From Leeuwenhoekiella sp. (GTDB taxonomy: Bacteria; Bacteroidota; Bacteroidia; Flavobacteriales; Flavobacteriaceae), in assembly GCA_002708845.1 (NCBI GenBank), contig PAPI01000020.1, forward strand, positions 124,001-188,000: a stretch of 64,000 nucleotides of DNA, in the 5' to 3' direction. Below the pieces are notes generated by a model. The model saw only the letters and a program-made list of their open reading frames with translations, ran no database searches and was not told the origin of the DNA. Positions within the stretch are counted from its first letter, which is position 1; the number at the start of each line of letters is the position of its first letter. This document shows, in pieces, positions 37,170 through 45,088 of this stretch. Made by a program: the position numbers and the translations under genes.

Positions 37170-37409
37170 CTAATCTAGTTCTACTTCTTGAATTTCTGTT
37201 TCCCAACCTATACAATCCTGATAGTAATCATTAGACTTACTATATGCTTCGGCTTTATTGTAATATTGACTATAAGACTCATATAATTCTGCGGCAGTTT
37301 CTTCACAGTGCTCATCTACTTTGAACTCTGTATCATTACCTAAAGTATTAAAACTAGTCAAGGTTAGAAAACCAAGACCCAATAAAAAATTTGAAAATGG
37401 CTTTTTCAT
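37170..37409 (-). CDS. Small secreted two-cysteine peptide 1
   Basis: A 79-residue protein with a signal peptide (NFLLGLGFLTLTSFNTLG) and an acidic, Tyr-rich mature part with exactly two cysteines, Cys35 in DEHCEETAAELYESY and Cys66 in YYQDCIGWETEIQEV. It aligns with small peptide 2 (38281-38493) in Cys spacing (31 and 29), the C-terminal Cys-x(n)-W-E block and the acidic tail, although overall identity is low. It ends 5 bases before GLPGLI 3. A 27-bp upstream element shared with peptide 2 lies 5 bases before its ATG. No named family is known to me. Confidence 0.72.
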   Translation of the reverse strand: MKKPFSNFLLGLGFLTLTSFNTLGNDTEFKVDEHCEETAAELYESYSQYYNKAEAYSKSNDYYQDCIGWETEIQEVELD

Positions 37410-37413
37410 AAAT

Positions 37414-37440
37414 AATTAAACAAATGATTTTGTTTCGAAA
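37414..37440 (-). promoter_or_regulatory. Conserved 27-bp upstream element, copy 1
   Basis: Read on the plus strand it is AATTAAACAAATGATTT followed by TGTTTCGAAA. It matches copy 2 at 38511-38537 in 26 of 27 bases and contains the palindrome TTTCGAAA. It lies immediately 5' of the small peptide 1 gene. Confidence 0.7.
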
Positions 37441-37490
37441 TCAATACCTCAACATTTAGAAAATTTAGCAGATCCATTTAATTTTGATAG

Positions 37491-38210
37491 TCAATTTCTA
37501 GACTTTATTAACTTGAGTAGATCAATAATCAGCTGGTTATAAGCTTCCATTGTGATAATTTTTCCTCTTTTTGGTTCTTTAATTTCTTTACATGTTTCAC
37601 CAAACGCAATTTCTTGAGCGTAAAACATATATAAATCATTCACAGAGCCTTCTAAAACAAGCCCAGGCAATTCATCAATTCCCTGTGGACCAGCAGGAAA
37701 ATTAAGTGCCGGTGCAAACCACGCAGTTATGCGTTGTTGAATTGTAGTTAAATCATTTTGTATTTTATCCTGATAAGCTACGGCCTTAATGCAAGTATAG
37801 CCTAGGATTTCTTTTTTTTCATTTGTAATTTCCCAGTCACTGAATCTATCTTTTTTTAAGATAATATTCAATTGCTCTCCATAAGATTCGTTTTGGGCAT
37901 AATGAATTGTATCGTTTCGATAGTAGCTATTTGTTCCACCAGCTAATGAAGCAGCTTTTCTGGACGCTCCATTTAGGTCTAAATCTTCAACATACTGATA
38001 AAAATAAGTGTTACCGCAAGCCAGCAATTTAAAATCAAGATCTTTTAAAATTTCTTCTTGTCCTTTTAAAATATTTCGAGTTTGTTGATTAGAGATTGTT
38101 GAATAATCAATTGGAACAATCCGTCTCGCTCTATAAGTGACTTCAACATATGCATTACTTTGACCAAATAGACTACCGCTAAAAAGTAATATTGATATAA
38201 TTAACCTCAT
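37491..38210 (-). CDS. GLPGLI family protein 4, paired with small secreted peptide 2
   Basis: A 239-residue exported protein (signal LIISILLFSGSLFGQ). Family blocks: DWEITNEKKEILGYTCIKAVAY and APALNFPAGPQGIDELPGLVLEGS, with the motif ELPGLVL. Its Cys in YTCIKA matches those of its three paralogues. The small peptide 2 gene lies 70 bases upstream, and the peptide 1 gene lies 81 bases downstream, so the order peptide-GLPGLI is repeated twice in tandem. Confidence 0.84.
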   Translation of the reverse strand: MRLIISILLFSGSLFGQSNAYVEVTYRARRIVPIDYSTISNQQTRNILKGQEEILKDLDFKLLACGNTYFYQYVEDLDLNGASRKAASLAGGTNSYYRNDTIHYAQNESYGEQLNIILKKDRFSDWEITNEKKEILGYTCIKAVAYQDKIQNDLTTIQQRITAWFAPALNFPAGPQGIDELPGLVLEGSVNDLYMFYAQEIAFGETCKEIKEPKRGKIITMEAYNQLIIDLLKLIKSRN

Positions 38211-38280
38211 ATATGAAATTTTAACAGATCCTAATAAATATGACCTGTTTTATTTAATGTTTGTCCTTTGTTAAAACATA

Positions 38281-38493
38281 TTAAGGCTGTATATCTTCTT
38301 GTAGCTCCCAATCATTATTCTCACACCAATGGTATTCCTCAGCATATTTCCTAGTGTACTCTTCACCAGTTAAGCCACTTTCATTAGCTAATCCTTCTGC
38401 CAAAGAATGACAAAATTCCGAAGCCATTTCCTCCTCCATACCATGTGAGAAAAATGTAGAAAAGACCAGCAACATTAAAAACAAATTTTTCAT
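38281..38493 (-). CDS. Small secreted two-cysteine peptide 2
   Basis: A 70-residue protein with a signal peptide (MKNLFLMLLVFSTFFSHG) and an acidic mature part with two cysteines, Cys28 in SEFCHSLAEGLANESG and Cys57 in YHWCENNDWELQEDI. The Cys spacing, acidity, Tyr/Trp content and position before a GLPGLI gene match small peptide 1, so the two are probably ancient paralogues. A shared 27-bp element lies 18 bases upstream of its ATG. Function unknown. Confidence 0.7.
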   Translation of the reverse strand: MKNLFLMLLVFSTFFSHGMEEEMASEFCHSLAEGLANESGLTGEEYTRKYAEEYHWCENNDWELQEDIQP

Positions 38494-38510
38494 AATTAAT
38501 AGATTTTAAA

Positions 38511-38537
38511 AATTAAACAAATGATTCTGTTTCGAAA
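38511..38537 (-). promoter_or_regulatory. Conserved 27-bp upstream element, copy 2
   Basis: Plus-strand sequence AATTAAACAAATGATTC followed by TGTTTCGAAA, identical to copy 1 except for one base. The copy here extends to a full GTTTCGAAAC palindrome. It lies 18 bases before the small peptide 2 start, versus 5 bases for copy 1, so it is not a ribosome-binding site. Confidence 0.7.
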
Positions 38538-38604
38538 CATGGTAAATCTAATTATGAAAATATTATTAGTAGAATTAAAAACCATACAATAAGTAAGGAA
38601 AACC

Positions 38605-39276
38605 TTAAATAAACCCTCTATTTCTGGCTTCCAAAATAAGTTCGCGATCAGACTCACCTTCTACTTCCAAAATGATTTTGAGATTACGTTTTCGCTTTTC
38701 AACCCCGGCTTTTGAGAGGTTTAAGATTTCACAGAGTTCGGTATTTTTTGTGCTAAGGGATAGTTCATAGAGCAATTTGCGGTCTGTACTATCAATATCA
38801 ATTTCAGTAGTCATACTCCTCCGTAAATGTTCCAGAACCGTTACCGTGTAATATGGGGGTTTAGAAAGGAGACTTTGTATGCCTCTGATGAGTTCGCCGG
38901 GAGTCAGATCCCCTTTCAATAAAAGCGCATCGGGGTCAATACCCTTTAAAATACTGCGCAAACGGTAATTATCGCTCAGGGAAGTGAGTATGGCTACTTT
39001 GGTTTCCGGATACTTTTCCCGAATTTTCAATCCCAGATCTTCACCCGATAACAAGCTTTTATCACTACTCACCGGCACCTGTACATCCAGAAAGACCAGA
39101 TTACATTTTGCCATATAGCTCTGATTATTATAAAAAGTACTGGCTTCGTCCAGATTGAGTGCCACATCAATATTGAAGAGAAACGTTTTATCCTTAGCAA
39201 TGTGTTCAAAAGCCTGTTTGTAGGCATTAACAATTAACGGATGGTCTTCTACTATTAAAACTTTAACTATTTTCAT
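38605..39276 (-). CDS. NarL/FixJ-type response regulator
   Basis: A 223-residue protein: receiver domain with VLIVEDHPLIVNAY, phospho-acceptor Asp in LVFLDVQVPVSSDKS, Thr in AILTSLSDN and Lys in ALLLKGDLTPGEL, and a LuxR-type helix-turn-helix (KLLYELSLSTKNTELCEILNLSKAGVEKRKRNL). The DNA-binding domain is somewhat divergent from the GerE consensus. It overlaps the sensor-kinase stop by 4 bases, so they form a pair. It is the nearest regulator to the GLPGLI cluster and could act on the TTTCGAAA element (inference). Confidence 0.88.
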   Translation of the reverse strand: MKIVKVLIVEDHPLIVNAYKQAFEHIAKDKTFLFNIDVALNLDEASTFYNNQSYMAKCNLVFLDVQVPVSSDKSLLSGEDLGLKIREKYPETKVAILTSLSDNYRLRSILKGIDPDALLLKGDLTPGELIRGIQSLLSKPPYYTVTVLEHLRRSMTTEIDIDSTDRKLLYELSLSTKNTELCEILNLSKAGVEKRKRNLKIILEVEGESDRELILEARNRGFI

Positions 39277-41228
39277 ATAAGTATACTAAATGACATTTGA
39301 GTTCCTGAAGAATCTGATTGTATCGTTAAGACTCCTCCCAAACCAGTGATTCGATAATTTAAATTGGCCAATCCAATTCCCTGTTTAGCCGTTTTGACCT
39401 CAAACCCATTTCCATTATCCTGTACAGTCCCCTCCAGGGTTTTTCCTTTTTGATTCAATGCAACTTTACAAACTGTAGCATTTGCGTGTTTCATGACGTT
39501 TTGCAGGCACTCCTGTAAGATATAGTATATCGAAATTTTAACCGAATCTTCCAGCGTATTAAAATCAATAGACCTGGAAATAGACAGTTCAAAAGAGGTG
39601 GACGTATGGGCGTTGAAGGTATCTATAAGTTTTTTGATCAATTTTTCTACACCATCCTCTGATGTCAAACTGTTTGAGGCCAAATTGTGACTTACGTTTC
39701 GTATTTCGGCCTCAATATCCTGAAGCTCCTTGAGATGTGTTTGGGTATCCGGATTATCAGATTCCATAAAACCCAGAGCCATTCGGGTACCAAATAATCT
39801 GCTTATTACCCCGTCGTGCAGGTCTCGGGCTATACGCTCGCGTTCCTTGACAGCAGCAACTTCTACCTTTTTCTGTTGGTCGAGCAGCAGTTTAAATACT
39901 TCGGCATTTGATTCTTTCAGGCTATTTTGCATTCGAGCTTCGGTAAGATTTGCCTTTTGCCTCTGCAGAACCAGGAATAAACCCAATACAAAAAGCAGCA
40001 CTACAGCTGCAAAACTGATCCAGATGATACGCTCGGTTAAGCTTTTATTTTTGTTGATGTACTGATCGGTTTCATAACGTATACGGGCAAACTTGCTTCG
40101 TATCCCACGTTCGTCGTTTAAAAGCTGTTCATTAAGCACGAGATACCGGTCCAGATATTCCTGCTTTCCGGTAATATTGTGGAGTTTCAATAAGGCCTCC
40201 AGCTCGTATTTTGCATTTTTTTCATCCTCAGCTAAAGCCAGCGCCATTTTAAAGTTTGACAGTGCCTCCGTAGTATCTTCCGCATCCAGGTAATATTCCC
40301 CGAGTCGTATTCTACTGACCATCATCCCGGCCTGATGCCTAATACTATCACGAATTTCCAGTGCCCTATTGGATGTTTTTAAAAAATCTTTGGAGTCACC
40401 TGCTTTCAACTGAATATATGCATAGTTGTCTAAAACCATGGCATAAAGCTCAGTGTCAATTTGCTTTAAGTCTTTTACAGCTAAGGCCTGCTTTACATAA
40501 CCTAAAGCATCATTATAAAAGCCATTCTCTAAATAAACTACGGCAAGATTATTTGAACTATTGGCTAGAAGCTCTTGATCGTTAATTTCCAAAGCTGTGT
40601 CAATTGCCAGCTTATGATGCTCGACCGCTCTATCAAAGTCATCCAGACCGTTATAGATAATAGCCAGATTGTTATGTACGGCGTAAATATCTTTTTTCTT
40701 GGTCTTCGGTAAAAGCTCAAGCGCTTTAAAGGAGGAATTTTCACTACCCACATAATCACGTGCTCTTTCCTGTGAGACCGCCATATTAAGCATCATTTTA
40801 CCGGCTTTGGCTTCATTCCCTAAAGAATTAAATTTTTGATAAGCTTTATAGTAAGAGGCGTAAGAACTATCTAAATAAGAAGCTCTACTGTAAAAATAGG
40901 CTAGGTCCCAATATGCATTAGCGGCAACATTGTCATCAGATAGCTCTTTCGCCAAATTTAAGGTTGCAGCATTAATTTTTCTAAATAGCGTGGAATCTTT
41001 GGTCAGATATTCTAAAGAAAGCTTGGAAAGTATGGTAAGTCTGAGACTATCATTGGGAATGCGTTGCTCCAAATCATCAATTTCCTGCAGTGTAACATTG
41101 AAATCAGTTATTATTTTATCACTTCCGAAATTGTCGTCTTTTTTCGTTCGAGAACAGTTTATTAAGCTCAATAGAGCTACAAATAACAGCAATCGCTTTA
41201 CAGCAGTAAATGAAAATAATTCCCTCAT
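39273..41228 (-). CDS. TPR-domain sensor histidine kinase (HisKA_3), lipoprotein-like N-terminus
   Basis: A 651-residue protein with an N-terminal signal (LLLFVALLSLINCSRTKK), about 350 residues of tetratricopeptide repeats (for example YAVHNNLAIIYNGLDDFDRAVEHHKLAID and ELLANSSNNLAVVYLENGFYNDALGYVKQAL), a membrane segment near 395-420, a coiled coil, HisKA_3 with KERERIARDLHDGVISRLFG, and HATPase_c with NVMKHANATVCKV and GIGLANLNYRITGLGGVL. This is a common Bacteroidota architecture. The TPR part lies before the membrane segment, hence outside the cytoplasm. The regulator gene follows with a 4-base overlap. Confidence 0.92.
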   Translation of the reverse strand: MRELFSFTAVKRLLLFVALLSLINCSRTKKDDNFGSDKIITDFNVTLQEIDDLEQRIPNDSLRLTILSKLSLEYLTKDSTLFRKINAATLNLAKELSDDNVAANAYWDLAYFYSRASYLDSSYASYYKAYQKFNSLGNEAKAGKMMLNMAVSQERARDYVGSENSSFKALELLPKTKKKDIYAVHNNLAIIYNGLDDFDRAVEHHKLAIDTALEINDQELLANSSNNLAVVYLENGFYNDALGYVKQALAVKDLKQIDTELYAMVLDNYAYIQLKAGDSKDFLKTSNRALEIRDSIRHQAGMMVSRIRLGEYYLDAEDTTEALSNFKMALALAEDEKNAKYELEALLKLHNITGKQEYLDRYLVLNEQLLNDERGIRSKFARIRYETDQYINKNKSLTERIIWISFAAVVLLFVLGLFLVLQRQKANLTEARMQNSLKESNAEVFKLLLDQQKKVEVAAVKERERIARDLHDGVISRLFGTRMALGFMESDNPDTQTHLKELQDIEAEIRNVSHNLASNSLTSEDGVEKLIKKLIDTFNAHTSTSFELSISRSIDFNTLEDSVKISIYYILQECLQNVMKHANATVCKVALNQKGKTLEGTVQDNGNGFEVKTAKQGIGLANLNYRITGLGGVLTIQSDSSGTQMSFSILI

Positions 41229-41310
41229 ACAAACTATTCAATTAATTTTAAGCGTCCGGGAATTCATATTTTCACTATCAATAATTACAAGAAATATAAA
41301 CTAAAAAAAC

Positions 41311-41336
41311 CCCAAGATATATACTCAGGGTTAAAT
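41311..41336 (-). terminator. Terminator of the small lipoprotein gene
   Basis: On the minus strand AACCCTGAG and CTTGGGGTT form a nine-base-pair stem with two G-T pairs and a TATATAT-type loop, followed by seven Ts. It lies just after the stop at 41355. Confidence 0.75.
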
Positions 41337-41354
41337 TTACAGATCGTTAAACTA

Positions 41355-41513
41355 TTAGTCCTCATCCGGATCTCTTGGCTGTTCTTTATTATTCTCAGAA
41401 CCGGAATCACTGACAACCGTTGTTTCTTCTAAAAAGCGATCGGGTTCACAGCTGGTGTTTGTTATTGAGATAGAGGCTACAAATAATAATAGTGTAAAAG
41501 TTTTAAGTTTCAT
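41355..41513 (-). CDS. Very small lipoprotein (52 residues)
   Basis: An ATG-started reading frame of 52 codons: MKLKTFTLLLFVASISITNT, then SCEPDRFLEETTVVSD and a very acidic tail ending QPRDPDED. It has a signal peptide with lipobox TSC and a short, charged mature part of about 30 residues. The hairpin terminator directly after its stop supports its being a real gene. It sits between the LytTR gene and the TPR kinase gene, both in the same direction. Function unknown. Confidence 0.6.
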   Translation of the reverse strand: MKLKTFTLLLFVASISITNTSCEPDRFLEETTVVSDSGSENNKEQPRDPDED

Positions 41514-41689
41514 AATTGAAGTTTTTAATGAATTAGGGAAACTTCAATTGGATCCAATCTCCCGATTATCGGGGTTTCTTTTTGTTAACACTACAATTTT
41601 AAGGGAATCTGCGGAATCTCCGAAATTTTAAGCACCTTATATTGTAGATGACCTAAAACTAATGGTGAATACTACTATCTGAAGGGTAA

Positions 41690-42430
41690 CTAACCAAAAA
41701 GCACCTGCTCGTCATTTAAAAGTGTATTTTTCAAACCATCTACCAAATCCCGGAACTTTCTGGAGAACGGAACCGCATGACCATTTAAATCGGCATCAAA
41801 AAAAATCAACGATTTACTGTAATTGATGCGTTTTACTGCACGTTTATTAATAATATAACTATTATGTATACGCAGAAATTCATCCGGAAGGTTGTCTTCA
41901 AAATATTTTAAGGATTTGAATGCAGTAACCTGCTTCTGTCCATTTAAAAATAAATCGGTCGTGTTATTATCTGCTTTCAAATATAAAATGTCTTCAACGT
42001 TTAAAAAACGATAATCAGAATACGATTTTAAACAGATTACATTATCTCGCGAAGTGCGCAATTGCAAACATTTTCTACTCTTCAATAAACTTTTACGCAC
42101 ATCAAGCTCGTATAAGGGATTCAAAAGATAATCCTGAAAACCTACTTTTAGCGCCTGATACGCAAAAGACTTGGTTGAGGAAATAGCCACAAGAACAGGC
42201 TGACATTCCAAAAAGTTGAGTACTTCTACGAGAGAATGCCAGTCTGACTGACGATAATCGGGGTGATCTAAATCTACAAAGAGAATAGAGGGTGGTGTCT
42301 TTAATAAAGCATTATAAGCTGTCTCTAAGCGAAATGAATAAAAGTCAAACTTATAATCGCAAATATCAAATGACTGAAAAAACTTGATTACTTCTAAGTT
42401 TCGGGTTATAACGGAACATTTAAATTGCAT
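41690..42430 (-). CDS. Orphan LytTR regulator with degenerate receiver
   Basis: A 246-residue protein with a receiver-like N-terminus and a C-terminal LytTR DNA-binding domain (RFLNVEDILYLKADNNTTDLFL, DEFLRIHNSYIINKRAVKRINY, HAVPFSRKFRDLV). The receiver keeps an Asp in ILFVDLDHPD, but the usual acidic pair near the start is missing (CSVITRNLEVIKF) and the Lys before Pro reads Asn (DYLLNPL). Normal phosphorylation is therefore doubtful. No kinase gene is paired with it. It is divergent from the MscS gene. Confidence 0.82.
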   Translation of the reverse strand: MQFKCSVITRNLEVIKFFQSFDICDYKFDFYSFRLETAYNALLKTPPSILFVDLDHPDYRQSDWHSLVEVLNFLECQPVLVAISSTKSFAYQALKVGFQDYLLNPLYELDVRKSLLKSRKCLQLRTSRDNVICLKSYSDYRFLNVEDILYLKADNNTTDLFLNGQKQVTAFKSLKYFEDNLPDEFLRIHNSYIINKRAVKRINYSKSLIFFDADLNGHAVPFSRKFRDLVDGLKNTLLNDEQVLFG

Positions 42431-42638
42431 GGATCATCAGTTTCCTGGTTCGTATTTACCAACTTATCAAATTACAAACGTATTTTTGAAGTATTCTGCT
42501 TACTCTTAGTAAGCAGAATGCCTAATTATTCAAAAGACGATTCATCTCAAAACAACAAGTTATTTTTAAATTTGAATAAAGATTTGGCTTGCTTAAAGTT
42601 TATCGCTTACGCCAGACCTTTTGTTTAAAATCGTTTCT

Positions 42639-43502
42639 ATGAAAACCACTTCTCTGGTTCTGGATATTAAAACCCTAGTAATCGCAGGTTGTATTCTATT
42701 GCTTACTATAATTGTCTCAATCCTGTTTGTAAAACTTTCTGGAGCTTATATTAGAAAGCGGGTTTCCTCCAACCATATAGATCCAACTAGCTATTATTTC
42801 GCCCAAAAATTTGTTACCGCGATCATTTATATCGTAGGGATCGCTTTTGCATTGGTGCAAATTCCTGCTTTCAAAACAATAGGACATTCGTTACTCGCAG
42901 GTGCAGGTATTTTATCGCTGGTTGCCGGACTGGCTTCTCAACAGGCACTGAGCAATATTATGAGTGGTTTTCTTATTGTGATGTTTAAGCCGTTTAAAAT
43001 CAATGATAAGATCACGTTTAACCAAAATTACACCGGAGTTGTGGAAGAAATCAATTTGCGGCACGTCGTCCTGAAAGATTTAGAAAACAACCGGGTCATT
43101 GTTCCCAATTCGGTGATTAGTTCGCAGGTTATCGTCAATACCAACCTTACAGAAAATAAAATCTGTAAAATGATTGAAATAGGCATTGGTTACGGTTCAG
43201 ATATCGGTAAGGCTTTAAAAATCATGGAAGATGAAGTGCTTAAGCATCCTTTTCATCTCGACAACCGCACTCCGTCTGATATTGAAAATAACGTTCCGGC
43301 AGTAGTCTGTCGTGTCATTTCTCTTGACAGCTCATCGGTTACCCTAAAGGCCTGGGCCTATGCCGAAAACTCAAGTAACGGCTTTGTTATGTATTGCGAT
43401 CTGCTTCGGTCAATTAAAGAGCGTTTTGATCGGGAAGGCATAGAAATCCCATACAGTTATCAAAATGTGATCATTCAAAACCCGAGTAAAGAGGATAGCT
43501 AA
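42639..43502 (+). CDS. MscS family mechanosensitive ion channel
   Basis: A 287-residue protein with three membrane segments, the Gly/Ala-rich pore helix (LLAGAGILSLVAGLASQQALSNIMSGFLIVMFKPF) and a cytoplasmic beta domain (VVEEINLRHVVLKDLENNRVIVPNSVISSQVI). This is the small MscS form that opens under membrane tension to release solutes in osmotic downshock. ATG at 42639 is chosen over a TTG at 42621, as it directly precedes the first hydrophobic segment after a short lead. Stand-alone gene. Confidence 0.92.
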   Translation: MKTTSLVLDIKTLVIAGCILLLTIIVSILFVKLSGAYIRKRVSSNHIDPTSYYFAQKFVTAIIYIVGIAFALVQIPAFKTIGHSLLAGAGILSLVAGLASQQALSNIMSGFLIVMFKPFKINDKITFNQNYTGVVEEINLRHVVLKDLENNRVIVPNSVISSQVIVNTNLTENKICKMIEIGIGYGSDIGKALKIMEDEVLKHPFHLDNRTPSDIENNVPAVVCRVISLDSSSVTLKAWAYAENSSNGFVMYCDLLRSIKERFDREGIEIPYSYQNVIIQNPSKEDS

Positions 43503-43566
43503 CTACCTCAAATACCTATAAACCAGTATTTTCCATTAAATAACGTATAAGCATCAAGATTAACCG

Positions 43567-43574
43567 TATCTTTG
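43567..43574 (+). promoter_or_regulatory. -7 box (TATCTTTG) of the DEAD-box helicase gene
   Basis: TATCTTTG followed by CAGC lies 16 bases before the ATG at 43591 and fits TAnnTTTG. No TTG at the ideal distance is seen. Confidence 0.5.
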
Positions 43575-43590
43575 CAGCTTATTATATTTT

Positions 43591-44895
43591 ATGACATTTA
43601 AAGATTTAGGTCTTATAGACCCGATCCTGAAGGCACTCGCCGATAAAGGATACACCCACCCTACTCCCATTCAACAAAAAGCCATCCCGATACTTTTAAA
43701 AGGAAAAGATTTATTAGGTTCGGCTCAGACTGGTACCGGCAAGACTGCTGCGTTTACGATTCCCATATTGCAACAAATCTACACAAAGGTAGGTTCGGGC
43801 AAGGGAGCACGTAAGCTCAAAGCACTGATTATAACCCCTACCCGCGAACTCGCCATACAGATTGACGATAATATTACTGAATACGGTAAATACACAGGTA
43901 TTAAAAACACGGTGATTTTTGGCGGTGTTAAGCAGGCTTCACAGGTCACAGCAATGCGCAAGGGCGTTGACATCCTCACTGCAACACCCGGGCGGCTGCT
44001 CGATTTGGTTAAGCAGGGTTTCATAAGTCTTAAAGATATTGAATACCTGGTGCTCGATGAAGCAGACCAGATGCTCGATATGGGCTTTATTCACGACATT
44101 AAAAAAGTACTTAAACTGGTTCCGCACGACCGGCAATCTCTTTTCTTTTCGGCAACGATGCCAAAAGCGATTGTAGACTTGTCTAAACTTATTCTGGGCG
44201 ACTTTGAAAAAGTAAGCATTGCTCCCGAAAAGCCTACTGCAGAACGCGTAGACCAGACGGTCTATTTCGTAAGCAAAAAAAGTAAAGCCAAATTACTCAA
44301 GCACCTAATCGAAACCGAAAAACCCGAAACTGCACTAGTGTTCTCACGGACTAAACATGGTGCCAATAAGATTGTAAAAATCCTGGACAAAGCCGGCATT
44401 AACTCCGCTGCCATTCACGGAAATAAATCACAGGCAGCCCGCCAGAAAGCATTAGGAGCCTTTAAAGACGGAAAAACGCAGGTTTTAGTAGCGACCGATA
44501 TCGCTGCCCGCGGAATAGATGTTTCTGAACTTGAAATGGTAATTCAATACGATTTACCTAACGTGCCGGAAACCTATGTACACCGTATCGGCCGTACCGG
44601 AAGGGCTAAAGCCAGTGGTGTTGCTCTTGGTTTTTGTGCCGAAGATGAACGTCCGTATCTTAAGGATATTGAGAAGTTAATCAAGCAAAAAATACATGTG
44701 GTCACCGAGCATCCATTTCTGGTTGACGGTCCTGATGATCCATCGGAAGCTCGGGAATCCCGACCACCACGTTCTAACAACCGGAATAACAATAACCGGT
44801 CCCGCAATAACCCGCAGTCTCGTAATAACGGACCCAAAAAACGTACGGCTGGTAATCCTAAAAAACGTTTCAACAGCAAACCCAAATCACAATAA
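43591..44895 (+). CDS. DEAD-box ATP-dependent RNA helicase (RhlE type)
   Basis: A 434-residue helicase with the full motif series: Q motif (YTHPTPIQQKAIP), motif I (SAQTGTGKTAAF), Ia (PTRELAIQ), GG and TPGR motifs, II (VLDEADQML), III (FFSATMP), IV (ALVFSRTKH), V (ATDIAARGID) and VI (HRIGRTGRA), then a basic, Asn/Arg-rich tail (from about 385 on). It unwinds RNA duplexes, for example in ribosome assembly or cold response. A promoter box precedes it and a strong terminator follows. Confidence 0.97.
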   Translation: MTFKDLGLIDPILKALADKGYTHPTPIQQKAIPILLKGKDLLGSAQTGTGKTAAFTIPILQQIYTKVGSGKGARKLKALIITPTRELAIQIDDNITEYGKYTGIKNTVIFGGVKQASQVTAMRKGVDILTATPGRLLDLVKQGFISLKDIEYLVLDEADQMLDMGFIHDIKKVLKLVPHDRQSLFFSATMPKAIVDLSKLILGDFEKVSIAPEKPTAERVDQTVYFVSKKSKAKLLKHLIETEKPETALVFSRTKHGANKIVKILDKAGINSAAIHGNKSQAARQKALGAFKDGKTQVLVATDIAARGIDVSELEMVIQYDLPNVPETYVHRIGRTGRAKASGVALGFCAEDERPYLKDIEKLIKQKIHVVTEHPFLVDGPDDPSEARESRPPRSNNRNNNNRSRNNPQSRNNGPKKRTAGNPKKRFNSKPKSQ

Positions 44896-44917
44896 ACTGA
44901 TGGGTTTTCAATAACAC

Positions 44918-44953
44918 AATCCGCTGCATAAATTCTGCAGCGGATTTTTTTTT
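44918..44953 (+). terminator. Terminator of the RNA helicase gene
   Basis: AATCCGCTGCA and TGCAGCGGATT form an 11-base-pair stem with a 7-base loop, followed by nine Ts. Confidence 0.93.
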
Positions 44954-45088
44954 GAGCTCTACCGCGTACTGCTTATAGTGAAATCTCGCACACCACTCAA
45001 TTATTTTTAACAGCATTTAAACGTACAAAGCGCGCTGTCTTTAGGATTCTTTTCTATATTTAATCTGTTAAAACAACACGTAACTAAA

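Noticed and set aside
36457-37215. Longer form of GLPGLI protein 3 starting at 37215
   Set aside because: It would overlap the small peptide gene by 46 bases and put 17 charged residues before the signal peptide; the ATG at 37164 is better.
41561-41580. Short hairpin CCCGATTATCGGGG followed by Ts on the plus strand
   Set aside because: No plus-strand gene ends here and the stem is only about five pairs; it is not counted as a terminator.
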